From positions 3,767,403 to 3,831,402 of the forward strand of contig JACAXG010000069.1 of NCBI GenBank assembly GCA_018881555.1: a DNA stretch of 64,000 bases, in the 5' to 3' direction. The stretch comes from Amblyornis subalaris (lineage: Eukaryota > Chordata > Aves > Passeriformes > Ptilonorhynchidae). Positions 23,001 through 37,200 of the stretch are shown here, piece by piece. Each line of letters starts with the position of its first letter. Positions within the stretch are counted from its first letter, which is position 1. The translations under genes were made by a program, and so were the position numbers. The notes beneath the pieces were generated by a model, which was not told the DNA's origin, ran no database searches, and worked only from the letters and a program-made list of their open reading frames with translations.

Positions 23001-24090
23001 TCAGACATAGTTTTCTTTGTTGGCTTGATTCACCCATAAGCTCTCGACCTGTGCATTGCTCGTCCTCAGAAATAGCTTCATGTAATCAATCCCATTTTGA
23101 GTACGGAGAACAACTCGCTCACCTCTCCTTCTTTGCCTGTCACCTCTGAATACTTTATAGCCATCTATCACAGTACTCCCATCATACAGTTCATCCCACT
23201 GAGTTCCTGTGATAGCAAGCAGCTCATAGCTTTTCACCTGAACAGAACCTTCCATCTCTTCCTGTTTGTTTCCAGGGCTGCATGCCCTGGTACAGAGGCA
23301 TTTTGGCTGGACTATTGGCCCCATGCCCATTGTAGAGGAGCTTATCCTAATTCCCTTAATGCAGTTCACTTTTTCCCCATTGCTTCCTAATGCCTCAGCA
23401 GCCCTTGGCCTTTCTTGAGTTCTTAGAACATCATTCTTTTTCCATATTAAATCTAGTCTAAGTCTCTGTTTATAAGTCAGGCAGCTTATTGCCCAGGACC
23501 TTCTTGCTCATGCTTGGACGGTTGAGCTCTTTGAGCTGTAAACAGGTCCAGTTTCTCAGAGGTGTGCCAAAGATCACAGAGACCGAGACTTTTAGCATGA
23601 CACCAGCTATGCAGACAGTCGTTCACCTGTTCAGTTCATCTCATTTTTCTTAAATCCCTTTCCCTGACTTGAAGGGTAGAGAACAACAACCAAGGGACTG
23701 TTACAAGAGACTTAAAGTTCCAAGGGACTTGAAGTTTCTTGATATTTCTGGGTCACTTTGTTGTAGCATTATTCAATCCTACTTGAAATAATAGGAATGT
23801 GTCCGCAGGCTTTATTTACCAGGCTTAGCAGCTTTTCTGTTACATCACAGATTCCTGGCAGGCAACAAATTTCTCTAGAGATGCAGTCAGAGTGACAAAT
23901 AAACACTTCAGTACTTCTCAGCAAGGAGTTCCAGGTGCTGACGCTCTGCGTATGTTGCTGGGGGTACTGGTTCTGCGGGTGGGTGGTTGGACCAGTTTTG
24001 CACAGCTGGCCTTTCCTGGGTCTTACCCAGTACTCACTCTCTCTTCATTCTCCCGACTCAGGGGAAAGAAGAAGATTCCCCGTCAATTAG
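23001..24090 (-). mobile_element. CR1 LINE 5' part with start of ORF2, 3' part missing
   Basis: Read on the minus strand, 23369 down to 23001 encodes the start of the CR1 endonuclease: CLCTRACSPGNKQEEMEG, SYELLAITGTQWDE, DGYKVFRGDRQRRRG and NAQVESLWV. Upstream of it on the same strand (about 23420-23600), HTSEKLDLFTAQ and MSKKVLGNKLPDL match the segment that links ORF1 and ORF2 in bird CR1. The piece from 23600 to 24090 is probably CR1 5' region, with lower certainty. Most CR1 copies lose the 5' end and keep the 3' end; this one shows the opposite, breaking off inside the endonuclease. It is non-functional. Confidence 0.8.
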
Positions 24091-26179
24091 TCAGAAATAA
24101 CATTAATCCTTTCTTTGCTAAATTCTAGTGTTATTTTCCACACCAGGGGTAAATCTTATCTCCAAAACTGAACTGTATGACTTGATGATCTACACATTTA
24201 AAACCAATAATTAAAGAATGAGACTAGTAAGATAATGAATAATCTCCCATATCTCTTCACTAACTAAACTTAGATTCAGAAATCAAATTTGTTGCAGTAC
24301 AGAACATGTCATTTAACATACTCCCATTGAGGCCAATGGAAAGTTGGCCTTTCAACCCAGTCAGAATTTTAACCCAGTACTCAAAACAAATTAGTTATCT
24401 TTGTAAAACAGGAATGGACTGAACTCACCTAACATTTTGAAGGCAGAAGGCCAAAGAGAAGAGAAACAAATTCCTGGAAATTTCTTAGACCCCATATTTT
24501 CTTTTCAGGAAGAACAGTATATGTGAGAGATTAGACTAGCAAGTCATTGTAAAACCTTGCTGCAACTGTTTACATGGAGGAAATGCTCATACAGAGAAAA
24601 TGTGAGAATGAGGGAAATGACATACAGAGTCAGTGTCCATGAATATTCAGGAATTGTTTTTAACACGAATTTTAGTTTATGGCCATGCACTGCAGTATAA
24701 ATGATATAGGTATTGGACTTACTTTGAAGAAACCGTTCCAATATTAGGAATAGGATGTGGCTTCTCTGCATGTGACATATCACAATCACAAAAGGATTTC
24801 CCAACCAAAATAGTATGACAAAAAATCTATGCATATTTATGATTTCATCTTGTGAATTAATTCTGTTTGGTTTTGTCTACAATGATTCAAAGAAATAATT
24901 TTAAAATTTGGGGGATTTTCACTGTAATATTCCACACTAGGGGGATTTACAGTGTAACAGATTCCAGACACAGGCTTCAGCCTGCTGCAAACATATCACA
25001 AAGGAATTTAATTTTTTTTTTATTTCATAGTATTCAAGACAGATAGTTCTACTTCATGAGGAAGAAATCCCTTTCAAGTGAGCATGTCTTTTTAATAGTC
25101 TATAACTTGAGCTTATTACTTAGTATCCTTACCGCTTCTTTATTCAAAAGAAAAGATTTTATGTCCTTAACACACTGTGGACAATGCATATTGTGTTAAC
25201 AATTCTAAATTTAATTTAACAAAACAGTTACCTACAGATGCATTCTGTATAATAACTTTATTTTAGGAATTAGCATAGGTAAACAAAGGTGTCTATTCCT
25301 ACCAGCAGGAGCCCGTCAAGTGATAGGAACCTAGTGGTCTATATCATCAAAGTCTATAACTTCATTTATAGCAAAGAAAAAAAAATCACAAGTTTATTTT
25401 CAAAGGATAGTTAAATAAATTCCTGCTAACACAGATTATTTTGTTCTTATTCATAAACAGCTCCTTTGCCATTACTCTATTCAAATTCTATGCCTCAGAA
25501 AGTCTATCTTGGTGAAAAGTTCCTAGTGCTGTCATGATTAGCCGTAAAAATGATAAAAACAATACATGTATAAATCAGAGGCCAGGAGTTATCTTAGGGA
25601 AAGGCTTACAGAAGAGATCAGAGTGAGGTTGAATACAAGGAGCTTGAAGACATGCACTAAAGTACCTTCTCTCCAGAATACACAGAAATATGTATTGAAA
25701 TTGCTGGGGGAAAGCATCTGAATGAGTCTTGAATCTGAACTAAAGTTCTTATTTTAAAAATAGACAGAAATTAAATTAAATGAAAATAAATGAAAGGAGT
25801 TTTTCTGCAGGGCACTATTGTCATGCATATTGTACAGGTTTCATTCAATGTATTACTAGTGCCAAGCAAAGAATTTATTTATTTGACTTCTCACTGTACA
25901 GTCCCACAGAATTTCACAGGTGTATCTGTTCTGAGCAGAGAGGGCCCTTCTGCATCACTGAATTCTGTAGACTGGGGACTTAATTTTTAAATATTCATCT
26001 ATGTTTACTCCTTGCTTTGTCATATTGCAAGAAATAAAAGTAAATGTAAATCAATAGGAAATGGTTTCTTCATATCTGATCAAAACCAGTGAAAGCCAGT
26101 GAACTGGATCATCTCTACCAATACTTTTTGTCTATAAAATAAATACAAAAATTCTAGGGAGGACACATCTAATGAAGAT
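24091..26179. other. AT-rich DNA, nothing recognised
   Basis: No gene or repeat family was recognised. A short direct repeat of GGGGGATTT occurs near 24911 and 24940. Confidence 0.55.
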
Positions 26180-26345
26180 GGCAGGAGTAACGTTCAAAAC
26201 AGACAAAGGAAGAGGAGTCTCCATGCAGTTGGCTGAACTGTGGAACTCTTGCTGACACTATTGCAGATTGTAAATTTTTATGTGTATTCAAGGAGAGACT
26301 TAGAATATCCACTTACAGAAGAGTAATCCAGTGAAACATCCTAAT
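26180..26345 (+). mobile_element. Ancient CR1-type 3' UTR scrap
   Basis: The string TTCAAAACAGACAAAGGAAG, then GCTGAACTGTGGAACTCTTGC and ATTCAAGGAGAGACTTAGA keep the order and spacing of the old CR1/L3 3' region of reptiles and birds. There the sequence describes the paragraph after the RT that includes the AACTGTGGAACTC motif. It is heavily diverged with no clear ends. Confidence 0.5.
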
Positions 26346-27577
26346 GTATGAAGATGTGATACTGGCTAAATGATCTCATATTATCTCCTGACACAACTAT
26401 TCTTACATTAATGCACTTTTAACCAACAGTTTTGGATAACACATAACCACAGTTGATGGTAATCTGTAGGGTCCAGTTTTTCAGATCAGTTTCCCTCCTT
26501 ATTAATTCTACGTAATGATGACCCATCTCCCTACCCAGAGCTTGTTTACACAATTGTGTATCCAAAAAAAATTCTTCACAGTTTTAAAAATCATATTCTA
26601 AAATCTACCTCTGACAAACTCACCTATGCTGGACAAAGACCCAAAGCATCATCTCTTGCAGACAAGTGAAGATTTGTCAAAAAGTGCTCAGGGTTCAGGA
26701 GGCATTACAGATAATGGTTCTGATGGGCAGGAAGCCCCTTCAGGAGTGCTAGGCCTCATGCTGATATGAAAGCAGATCTCAGTACTCTTGAACACTAGGG
26801 ATTAATGTTAGTTGTTACATTCAAAGTGCTCCTAAAATCTCCCCAAAGCACCTCTACCAGTGCACTTACTGACTATCTGCAGCAGTACACTCATTTGGTA
26901 CTAAACTTCTCCTCAGTATATTTTGTTGTTCATTAAAAATTGTTCCAGATGTTCTGTCTCATACTTTGCATCAATTGACTCCAGAGTGTAAATTCATCAG
27001 TGAGGAGGCAGAAGGGAACAAAAATAACCCCCCCTCAAACTAAAAGAGAAAAAAAAACAAGAAGAAGACCATAACTACCCATCTCAGAGAAATTTTTCTC
27101 TTTGTATGGCTTCCTGAAAAGAAACAGACTTTGAAGTTAAAAGCTTTAACTAAAAATATTTTATCAAAAGTCAAGACCAAAAATATGAATGGACCATAAC
27201 TGTTTCCAAACCAATGTGTCTGCTTTATGAGAGATGCCATTAATAGTTATTTTATTTTGGATAATAAATCCCAAAGAACGCATCAAATGTGACAAATTAA
27301 GCAAGAAAATAGCACAGACACAGAGAAAGGCAATGTTAGAAGAGCATTTGTTGCTGGAGAGAAACCAGTCCAATGTGCAGAGTCCATGAATGATATGTAA
27401 TACCCATAGCAGCTATATTTACTCAGCTGGGTGTTGACATTTTAAATATTATGAGCATAAAAAGCTGCTTGAATTTCACATTAAGATGTGATTAGACTTC
27501 CCATAATGTTTTATTTTTACCAACTTAAAGCAGTTCTAAAACTTGCTGGAACAAGAATTACTTCAAGATACTGGAAG
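26346..27577. other. AT-rich DNA, nothing recognised
   Basis: No exon, RNA gene or repeat was recognised. Frames on the minus strand around 27040-27373 are hydrophobic A/T-driven frames. Confidence 0.55.
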
Positions 27578-27695
27578 ATGGGGGTGTTTTGGTGGTGGTG
27601 GGTTTTGTTCGGTTTTGTGTTTGGTTTTTTTTGTGGAGGTTTTAGGGGTTTGTAGGGGTTTTTTGGTTGGTTGGTTGGTTTGTGGCTGTTTGGTG
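27578..27695 (+). repeat. G/T-rich low-complexity tract
   Basis: About 120 bp made almost only of G and T on the plus strand, including GGTGGTGGTGGG, two GGGGTTTG-like blocks and four GG pairs in GGTTGGTTGGTTGG (27665-27678). The strong strand asymmetry gives a misleading proline/lysine-rich frame on the minus strand. Confidence 0.9.
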
Positions 27696-28462
27696 AAATG
27701 GGGCTGAGTTGGGCCTTTTATGTTCATTTTTATCCTGAGTGAGAGAAAAGAGTTGAATAACTCAGCAGGAAGAAACATGAAAATTCTGCCAGAGGTAAAA
27801 ACACACTAGAAAATAAATCTCTTTTCCTGATGAGAAAGATTTTGTTACATTGTCCTGTTTTCACTTGTTTGAAAGGTATACCAAATATATCTCTTTTGAA
27901 ACAGAAAAGAGACATATCTTCTAATTCTATCAAAGGTGTTGTCTGAACTACCTTTGAATGCTTCACACAATGCAGTCCAAGAGCTCCACAAAAATCTCTC
28001 ATTGCAGCAGTCCTCGTGCATTACATTATTTCAGACCAAGCACTACTGAAAGGAGTTGTATAAAACCAAACACAAACCCCAGCAGAGGACGTAAATCATG
28101 TATTAGGAGTCACCTCCAGATTTCCAAAGGTAAATCACCAAATTTCATTAAAAGCAAGAGTGAATATCCTAAAAGCCAGAGCATGTACATTCATGTTTAC
28201 CCCTCTCATAAACTACATTCCTAGTTTAAATTTATTAGATTAAGAAGACTTTTTTTTTCAGAATGAAGACACAATATCACACTGTTTTTCTAGTTTCAAG
28301 ATACTTTCTCCCCTAAGACTTGATTGTGTTAGAAGAGCTGCACGGAGTTATATAAAAGCAAACATATTTGGTCAACACATTTTTCTCCACAACATTTAAA
28401 ATCTGAATGTGCAGACTTTGCTGGAAAACCAAGTATTCAAACAAGCAAAAAAAAGTCTGATG

Positions 28463-28520
28463 CTGTCTTAATATCACTTATTTTCCTCTTCCTCCTGTCT
28501 TAATATCACTTATTTTCCTC
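28463..28520. repeat. Tandem duplication, 32-bp unit
   Basis: CTGTCTTAATATCACTTATT with its following TTCCTC begins at 28463 and again at 28495. The first 26 bp of the two units are identical, indicating a young tandem duplication in a pyrimidine-rich stretch. Confidence 0.92.
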
Positions 28521-31500
28521 CTCTTTCCTCCCCTCCTAGTAGGATCTCAATCACTTGAAAATAAAGTCCAAAGTGGAAAGAATCTGAGCCAGGGAGCTGA
28601 CAGGAAAGACAGCCTAACACAGAAGTCAGGATCAAGTCATGGATATTCATTTTCTGAATGATTGAATGTAACTTCTCTCAGGAACTTAGAGTCTTTACCT
28701 ATTCAGCAGAGAAAGGGGCACCCTCCCATTCTAAGATATTCTGAATTACTCTGGAGATTTTCTAACCAGAGCAAAGCACAAGCTCCCAATCTGGGATCTG
28801 AGCAGAGTACATCTGGTATGACTGACAATGACCCTCTTCGTATCCCAAAAAACCCCACTATCCCAAGAAACTATCTTTGATACCAGAAAGTTCATCTTTA
28901 TCTGGAAGCCACAAAAAAATTCTGTCATTTAGACAATTTACCTCAACAGAAATTGTAACTAGCTTGTCAGGTTGACAAATGAAACTATATTAAGCCTGTC
29001 AACTACATATTCTGTAAAGCGGGAAGGCCTAACTGTCCATCCACCAACAGAACCACAAAACGTAAAAAGCTCCTTACTTTTATCTTGCAGTTAAAAATTC
29101 TACTAATCTTGCACTGTCACCAAATTAATCCTTCTACTACCACTGTGGCCATATAATTCCTCTCACAAAATAATCAAAACCATTTGTTCCAGCTCACCTA
29201 GTTGGAAGTCTGCTTTGAAATTTCACTTCCCTGATATCTTATGCCTGAATTTCTAAACTTCTTTGTGACCCCTCCATCCTTTTTATTTTTTGGTACTGGT
29301 ATTTCATTCAGTTTCAGCAAGATCTTAATCCTTCCTGGCTCCCAGACTTTGTTTATCCATTTCTATCGCTGCTAATATCTTCACTAAGGGGACTCAGCAG
29401 CATGACATCATATTAGTAGTCCAAATCATATTTTTCCTAATATGGATAAACCTCTCACGAATTCAAGTAATGAGAAATGTATAATATATTCCAGTTGGAT
29501 GGTTTTCCATTATACAATACAATAGTGTTCATTTCAGTAGTAGAAGGAGCTTGCCTTATGTGTGGTAGAATCCCATTTTTCTTTTTCACAGCAACCTCAT
29601 GCTGTTAGCACTTAGTCAGTCTGTACCCTGCTAAGAGACTGAGGTCTGTCTTGTCTTCTGTACTTTGAAGTTGGTAAGCCTTCAACTTATAGCAGAAATA
29701 TTTGTAATTAAGTCCCCTATGTGTGTGACTTTTCTTTCAAGTTATTAAATTTCTTCATATTTCCGCTAGTCTGCAAAGCCAGTAACGTCTTCACAGGAGA
29801 TAATCACAGACTTCCATTTATAGATGATACCTCATGACTTGAAATATATCAAGTTGACCAAACCACAAAGGAAATCTTCGTGTAACCTCCCACTAACATT
29901 GTAGATATCACTTCAATAAAACCTGCTGCCTGTCCTTTAGATAATTCTTTGTCCAGCCTTCAATTCTTAAACTGATCATTGTCTTCTCCACACTAACTAA
30001 TCAGCACATTTGGGATGTCATATCAAACGATTGGGTAAAGTCTGAATAAATTAATGTTGTTGCATTTTCTTATCTAGAAAATGAATTAAAATTATATTAA
30101 AATCCTATTGCAAAGCAGTGATGCATTTTAAAGTTATCTTCTTTTAAATCTCATATTTCTTTTTTCATACTTTAAAACATGTTTGGTGAACTTTTGGACA
30201 CCATAGCGTCCCCACCCTAAATGACAGTAAGCAAGTAATAACCTCTATAAAGTCATAATTAATAAGTGACAAAATTTCAGGCACAGCAAGCAAAATTATC
30301 GTTTTTTAAAAATAAAAAAAAATAGCTATTGGGCAGAACTATTTCCCAAACATTACAAGAAAGAATATGATAAAAAATTAGGGGTATGATTCTGCATTTT
30401 TTATACACTTCAAAATGTCTTAAATTATTCTCTAGAGATTTTATTCTAAACGAATATTTTCTTTCAAAATTTGAAATAGTTTTATGGGGCTTTTTTCTAC
30501 TCAACAATGTTCTTCGTGATTTAACATTTTCCGATTAAGCTGAAATAAAGTTTTCTTGCAAGAAAAACATCTAAAAAGAGAACATTTTTCTGATTCAGAC
30601 ATTTTACGACCTATACAAAAAATTTTAGATCCAAACTTACTTTAAAAAGGTGTATGTACTCCTTTTCACTGCTTTTCTTACAGGCTCCAGTACATCATAG
30701 CACTCTTTGCATGCTACTACTATGTAGTTCTGTATTTCAGCAGGTTTGATTACAAGATTAACTTGAAAATTCCTAGGCTTAGCTCATTTCTAGGAATTCG
30801 TAGTAGTAGCTCCTTAGGAATTCTACCCCAAGTTGGTAAGGGGTACATTCCACACAAACTCCATTTAGATATTGCTTTGTAGGAAATTTCATGTTAACTG
30901 TATATTTTGACAATAGTACATCTCTAGAACAGTCAATTTCTACTCTGATATGAACAAACTGTGTTTGAACTACAATTTGCTTTCAAGTTACAATACAAAT
31001 TTACCAACAACAATACGTACAGTAAATATATCAAACATATGCAGTTTCCATTTTTGTCACTCACAGGTGTCCCAAATCCTTTGTAAGCTCTTGATTGTGT
31101 TTTAGAGAAGGCAGTCCCAGCGAACAGATTATATTACCCTAAAAATTTCAAGTGGTCAGGTTTTAAAGCCAGTCTTAGATTTCAGATGGACAAAAAGGCC
31201 ACAGCTCTCTGACAGTTGTGAGGGAGGTAATTAATTAGATGCCACTGGCCAGTCTGAGTTAGAGATTAATATTGAGTTAGGGATTAACACACAATTTTAA
31301 TTGCAGAATGGCCACTTCTCCAAAGTGATCTTTTGACTGAAAGGTATTTCAGTGGACTTTGAAATCCAAGATGTGATCACATTAATAGATTTCCTAGGGA
31401 AGACTTCATTAGACCTATACAGAGTCACATTTATGAGGCGAAAGGGTAAGACTCAAGAGTTAACTAATGCATATTTGTCTTAAATTATGATGTTTCATAA

Positions 31501-34194
31501 TAGTATTTGTTTAATAAAATTATTGCAACAAAAGTATATAATCGATGGCAACACATGCAGTGCATGCAGCAGGTTTAAATCCATGCTGTGTGATGGCTGA
31601 TTTAACATCAGTGAATAAGTTTTCAGAATCAAACTACAAATTAAACTGCTCTCTTTAGTAACCTTTTTCAAACTGCATGAGGTTCAAGGGTTATAGACTG
31701 TCCATTTCTTACACAAGCAATAACATCCTCATGCTTTTCCCAGCAGTGAAAGGAGAGAGATTGATAGTTCCATCTACTCAGTGTAGCATAGAGTACATAA
31801 AAATCTAACTGTTCCTGCAGTTTCTCAGACTGCCATGAGTGTACCACTCTACTGATGAATAGTGTTTTCTGTCTTTTCCAAACTTCACATTAACGAAATA
31901 ATGAAACAAAGGGAAACAAAACACAGCTAAATGTCAATAGCTTTCATCTGCATGACAGTTGAAATGCCCTCCTGTGTCAACATAAGGCCTTGATTATTTT
32001 CAGACTGCGTTACCTGTCACCTTTAATAACAGTTAGTCAAGCAGGGAGAGCTGCAACATGTGCTGAATTTGGCACTGGCACATCAGCAACTTATCCCAAA
32101 GTCTAAGCAAGTCTAGGACACAAGGGAGGCCTGCTCCAAAACCAAATTTCCAAATCACTTCCAAAATAGATTCATTTCTGCAAATATTAAAAATTTTAAA
32201 ATGGAAAACTTGCCCTGAAAAGACAGAATTGGGACTGTACTGTTGCCAATACCATCCTAGAGTCTAATTCTGTTTAAAAAATTAAAAATAAAATGAGACC
32301 TGAGTTATGGGATTATAACCACCCATTTTGCATGGTTTTTAATTCAATAACCCTTAGTTTTCAAACAGCAAAGAGATTTTACTCCAAGTATCTTCAACAG
32401 AACTTCCATATGGCATTTTCTTTAAAAAAAAAATCAGATTGATTTATTTAATTTGTTTTCCCCTGGAATAACCAGCATAAAAATAGCACTATGATGCCAA
32501 AACATAAAACTCATCATCTAAACTGTGGAATCACTTCAAATCCTAGACATTCCACTCATTGCTTTCCATTCTTTTTTATGCCACCAATCTCATTGGTCAT
32601 ACACAGATCTTTGATTACAGAAGTATTATATTTTAAAAATATAAGCTTCAATGGCTGATATAGTGAGAATGCAACAGCATGGAAAAAAAGATTGTAACTG
32701 TAGGCATATGTACAGAGGTTTCTGTGGTTGAGCACCAATAAAATTCACACTCCTTGTGTCTATTTATAAAATTTTCTGCAGCTCTTAAAACACAGATTTA
32801 CTGCTTGAGCTCTGAGTCTCCTAGAGCACTGCATGATCACAAAGAAGCACACTTCTGGCACTACACACAGTGCTGTACAGACATAAAAAGTGGCTGTAAC
32901 TCAACATGTGGGCAGGAACACTTCCTAAGCATGCTGTGTTCACCTGAGAATCTGGCAATTAACAGCTAACATGCAGTTTCTCACAGACAATAAATAAATG
33001 TGCTTACAAATATAATCCATTTTACACTCATTGTAGGCATTTCATACAATAACATTACAAATTTATTTTTTCTAGAGATTCATTATTAAAAAAAAAATTA
33101 TAAAAAAACCCCATGTGCTGTGGAGAGAGGAGGAGGAGGAGATTGATGGTTTATCATTTGGATAGGTGTGAGAGATAAAAATATACAAAATCTGGACACA
33201 AATTTGTAGTGCCATGTTGCAGAGCTCAAGATAGATAAATTGCTTATCTCTGTCCGTACAAGCACTCCATACATTGACAAAATTTTCAACTACCACAAAA
33301 CTGGCACTATACAAACTCAATCCCATGGCTAAAAATATTGTCCTTTTACAAAATTTAAAACTTCTGCAGCAAGAGTATGCAAAAATTCCAGAAATTAAAC
33401 TCTTAGAAAATCTTACGTATCCATTTATGTACAGTTAAAATATCCAGGTGGTTTTCTAAAAACATTACACAGCAAGAGGAATCATTCCACATTCTTACTC
33501 CAGTGGAGGAATGTCAACAAACAGTCTCAACTCCAGAAGTCCTGAGCTTAAAAAGGAATTTTTTATTGTTTAGATTTTTCTTTTCCTATATTTAAATCAT
33601 TTATTTCATATTAATGTTCCAATAAGAAATCCCAACTTTCAAAACATTTCCCCCCACTCTTCTGCTTATCAAATGCCATACTAAGCCATGTATCTTATCT
33701 TTTCTGGCTTCACTGAAGACACAGCTTCCTAGATTCTGTTTTGTATTTGGAAAAACTTGCATTTTTTAGTGCTTCATGAATAGAGAGAAATGGTTAGAAA
33801 TAGTTTCTTGTTTGAGTCTTTCCCTACTCCTGTTTACTAACTCAGCCAACAAATTTAAGTTTTCCTACACTATCATCCTATTGGGCAGCCTTGTAACCTC
33901 TCACTGCCAGCTAAACAGGCACCTTCAAACACATCTGCTGCTGCTACTGTGAAGTCCATAGTTTCAGTTTCTCACACTTCTAAGCATGCTTACAATGTTT
34001 TTTATGCATTCCCTTGGTAATGTTATAAATGAACTTTAGCACCAATTAAATGGATTCGTACATCAGAAGTAGATTTTGGTTTTAACAATGCTGGACGTTT
34101 ATGATAAACTCCAGAACAAGAGTAAGCGAAGAACACCAAAACATCATTTTGAGGAGATTTGTGTAAGCAAATCTTTATTAGCTATTACTCTAAT

Positions 34195-34230
34195 ATTACT
34201 ATTAAAATTACTATTACTATTAAAATTACT
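34195..34230. repeat. Perfect 18-bp tandem repeat, two copies
   Basis: ATTACTATTAAAATTACT occurs twice without interruption, followed by a partial third copy. This is simple AT-rich slippage sequence. Confidence 0.92.
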
Positions 34231-37200
34231 ATTTTCACCTGACTTGTAACCGAAACCTTTTCACCTTCACCCCAACTAAGGCAAACTGCACAATTCCTTC
34301 CCTTGATAATTTCTTCTCTGAAATCTGCGGTCCCTGGCTGAGAAGATAGTTTTAGTTATGTCTCTGCTCTCACATAACATTTTTAAAATTTAACTGTCAC
34401 CAGCATTATCCCTTTCTTATTGCCTCATATATGAGACTGGTAGGGGAAGAGATAAGATTGTGTGGACAGCACCTAGACATGGTTGTCTGTTCTTTATCTT
34501 TCTTTTAGTAGCTGCATGTTGTCCCACCTTTTAGACTTCTTTGGCTGAGACTGCTCTTGACTGAAAGCCAGCACCTAGGAACTCATTTTAGGTAAAGCAC
34601 AGTGATTAAAAAAAGCTAAACCACCAAAGCTAAGTGTGAAAGGGAGACTATCCTTGTGTTATCAAGTATATTTCTCTCTATAAAAGTAAGTTAGACATTC
34701 AATTGCACACCTGTTTACCACAAACCAGACAGCAACTATTAGAAAAATGGTATTTTTTATCTTTTAGAAAGAAGATTCTGGTTCTAAAACTTTGTTAATC
34801 CCAGCAAAGACACCCGTGAAAAGCTGCATAGGTGTTTTCAAAGCCATATAAAGTGTACCTCTGTCACAAATTCCTCCTTTTCTCTTCTATAAAATGCCAT
34901 CTAAGGCACCTTAACAGAGCCATGGCAAAAGTAATAAATTGATTTTAAACATATTTTAAATTGCACTCTGCCAAACGCTGAGGATGCTTTTGCAAAGCTT
35001 CAAGGAATATTATTAAGCCAATAGATGCTTTACTTGAGGGAGTAGTTTTGTTCAAGGGGAAAGAATATCATTCAGTTCTGTGACAATAGTGCTTTGGTCT
35101 TCTCAACTATATGATACTTACTTTACTGCACTATTATTTATTTTTTTTTCTTTATTGATGCTGTGATGGATGAATTCTATCATATTTATTCCTTCAGTTT
35201 ATGCCCCACAGCTACTTTGCAACGTTTTGATAGACAGAATAATACTCTTTTCCAAACTTACTGCTCTTTGGCTTATCTATTATATATCAACTCACTGATT
35301 CAACCCTAGAAAAATATAGTGGAGTTGTTTTGGTTTTTTTAGTCACTTTGCATTTACCATTTAGAGGGATTATTCATGGAGAAACACAACCAGAAGAGAG
35401 GTTAAAGTTAAAATGGAATCACAAAGAGAAACTCAATGAGTAGAAGGAATTGTTATGCATTGAAGAACAGAAAAAGAACATATGGTTAACTAAAGAAAAA
35501 ATGAACAGAGACCTAGTACTTGTGAACACTGGGGGGAAGAAGGGGAAGGCATAATTAAGGAATAAACATCCTAAATATATTTATTTCCTAATTTGCATCC
35601 CATTTTATCTTGATTATTCTGATGATTGATTAAGTCTGTTGGACGGCAACTCAACAAATTATGGTATTATGGTCACCATCAGCTAATTAATTAGTATATA
35701 TTTAATTCTAATTAGATTTTTTAGAGGAAAAAAACCATCAATTTTTCTTTTCTGTTTCTATAGGCAGACAGTTTTCTGCAAATATAAAATCCAATAGTTG
35801 AAGAAAGCAGGTGAAGGCTTGAGGCATACCCAGCAACAACTGAACACTGAGCTTGCAACTGAAACAATAAAAACAGGGTTTTCACAAGGAATTATGCAAG
35901 CCACACTTCATTCACTGTGCAGCACACTTGAGATTGATTGTCTTGCTATGACAATATATAAGATTTAGAGATTCCAGTCTCTACCTCTGCTGCTGCTAAC
36001 TCATACCAGAGCATAGTGTTGTGGACTATTTAATGTAAAAAAATCCAGGAATTAAAGAAATAATAGGGTACAGTGTTGTTAGGAAATCAGAAAAAAAGGC
36101 AGGAAGTTCCTATCTCCAAAATATCTCTTGCAAAGACTGTAGGCAGCTATTAAGAATTCCATTTTATTAGCTATTGGAAAGCAATGTTGCAAGACAACAG
36201 TGTTTAACTAAACTTGGTATGTAATTGAAATAAATTACAGAATTTTAATTGTTTTAATTTCTGTTCATCCACAGAGGAATCTCAAAGTGCTGACTTGTAG
36301 ATGAGTAGATCACATCTGTTGTCTGTTATTTTAACTTCTTTAATTAAATCTTTGTACCAAAGTGCAGATGAAGAGGAAGACACAATCATGAAAATAGCAG
36401 ATGCTTGTAAAATAGCAATAGTTCCGATAAGGCTTCTGATGCATTCCTGATTAAGCAAATGTAAATGGTTAACTGGAATTGCATCACTGCGCAAGGTACT
36501 GTGCAACCAGAGAAACCAGAGGACACTTTGGAAAATATGAAGCACTTTCAACTGAGATATTTATGGCAGTTGCTGTAACCAAGCTCTAAAGTTGTTAAAG
36601 TGTTCCAATTATTTTTTATCCACTACTATTATGCACCAATCTAGACAGTAACATAGTAATTTTTATTTGATCAAGATAAAATGCAAAAAAAAAATTAAAG
36701 ACTGCTATTTTTATATAATTTATGAACTGAGATTTTTCAGTCTGAAGTGAGCTCTAAGAGCTCTAAGAGTAGTTAAATGGATAAGTGACAGGTGTCTTTG
36801 TTATCTCTTCTTTGGATCAGTTCGGTTTTGCTAAGTAGGATGCATTTGAAGATGTAAGGAAAAAATGCTAGACAACATAGAGAGAGATGCCAGAACATCC
36901 TGCATAGCAACTTGAATAAAGGTCCCGGTACAGCCATGACATCACACTGGTTTTGTGCTGGTCACTCACACACCTCCTCTCCCAGGTTTTATTAGAAAAG
37001 CACATATTCTCTACAAAATATTACTTTTCAGTTCTTTATCTCATCTCATTTTCCAAAGTAGTTTCTCTATTTTCTTTCCTAAAACAACCCCTTCCAGCAA
37101 CAGAGGAGCTGCTGTTTAAAGAGAGGAACACAGAAATCCTAATTTGCTTTCTCAAGAAAGGATCATTAAGCAAGAATATTTGCACTCAGATGATTCTTTT

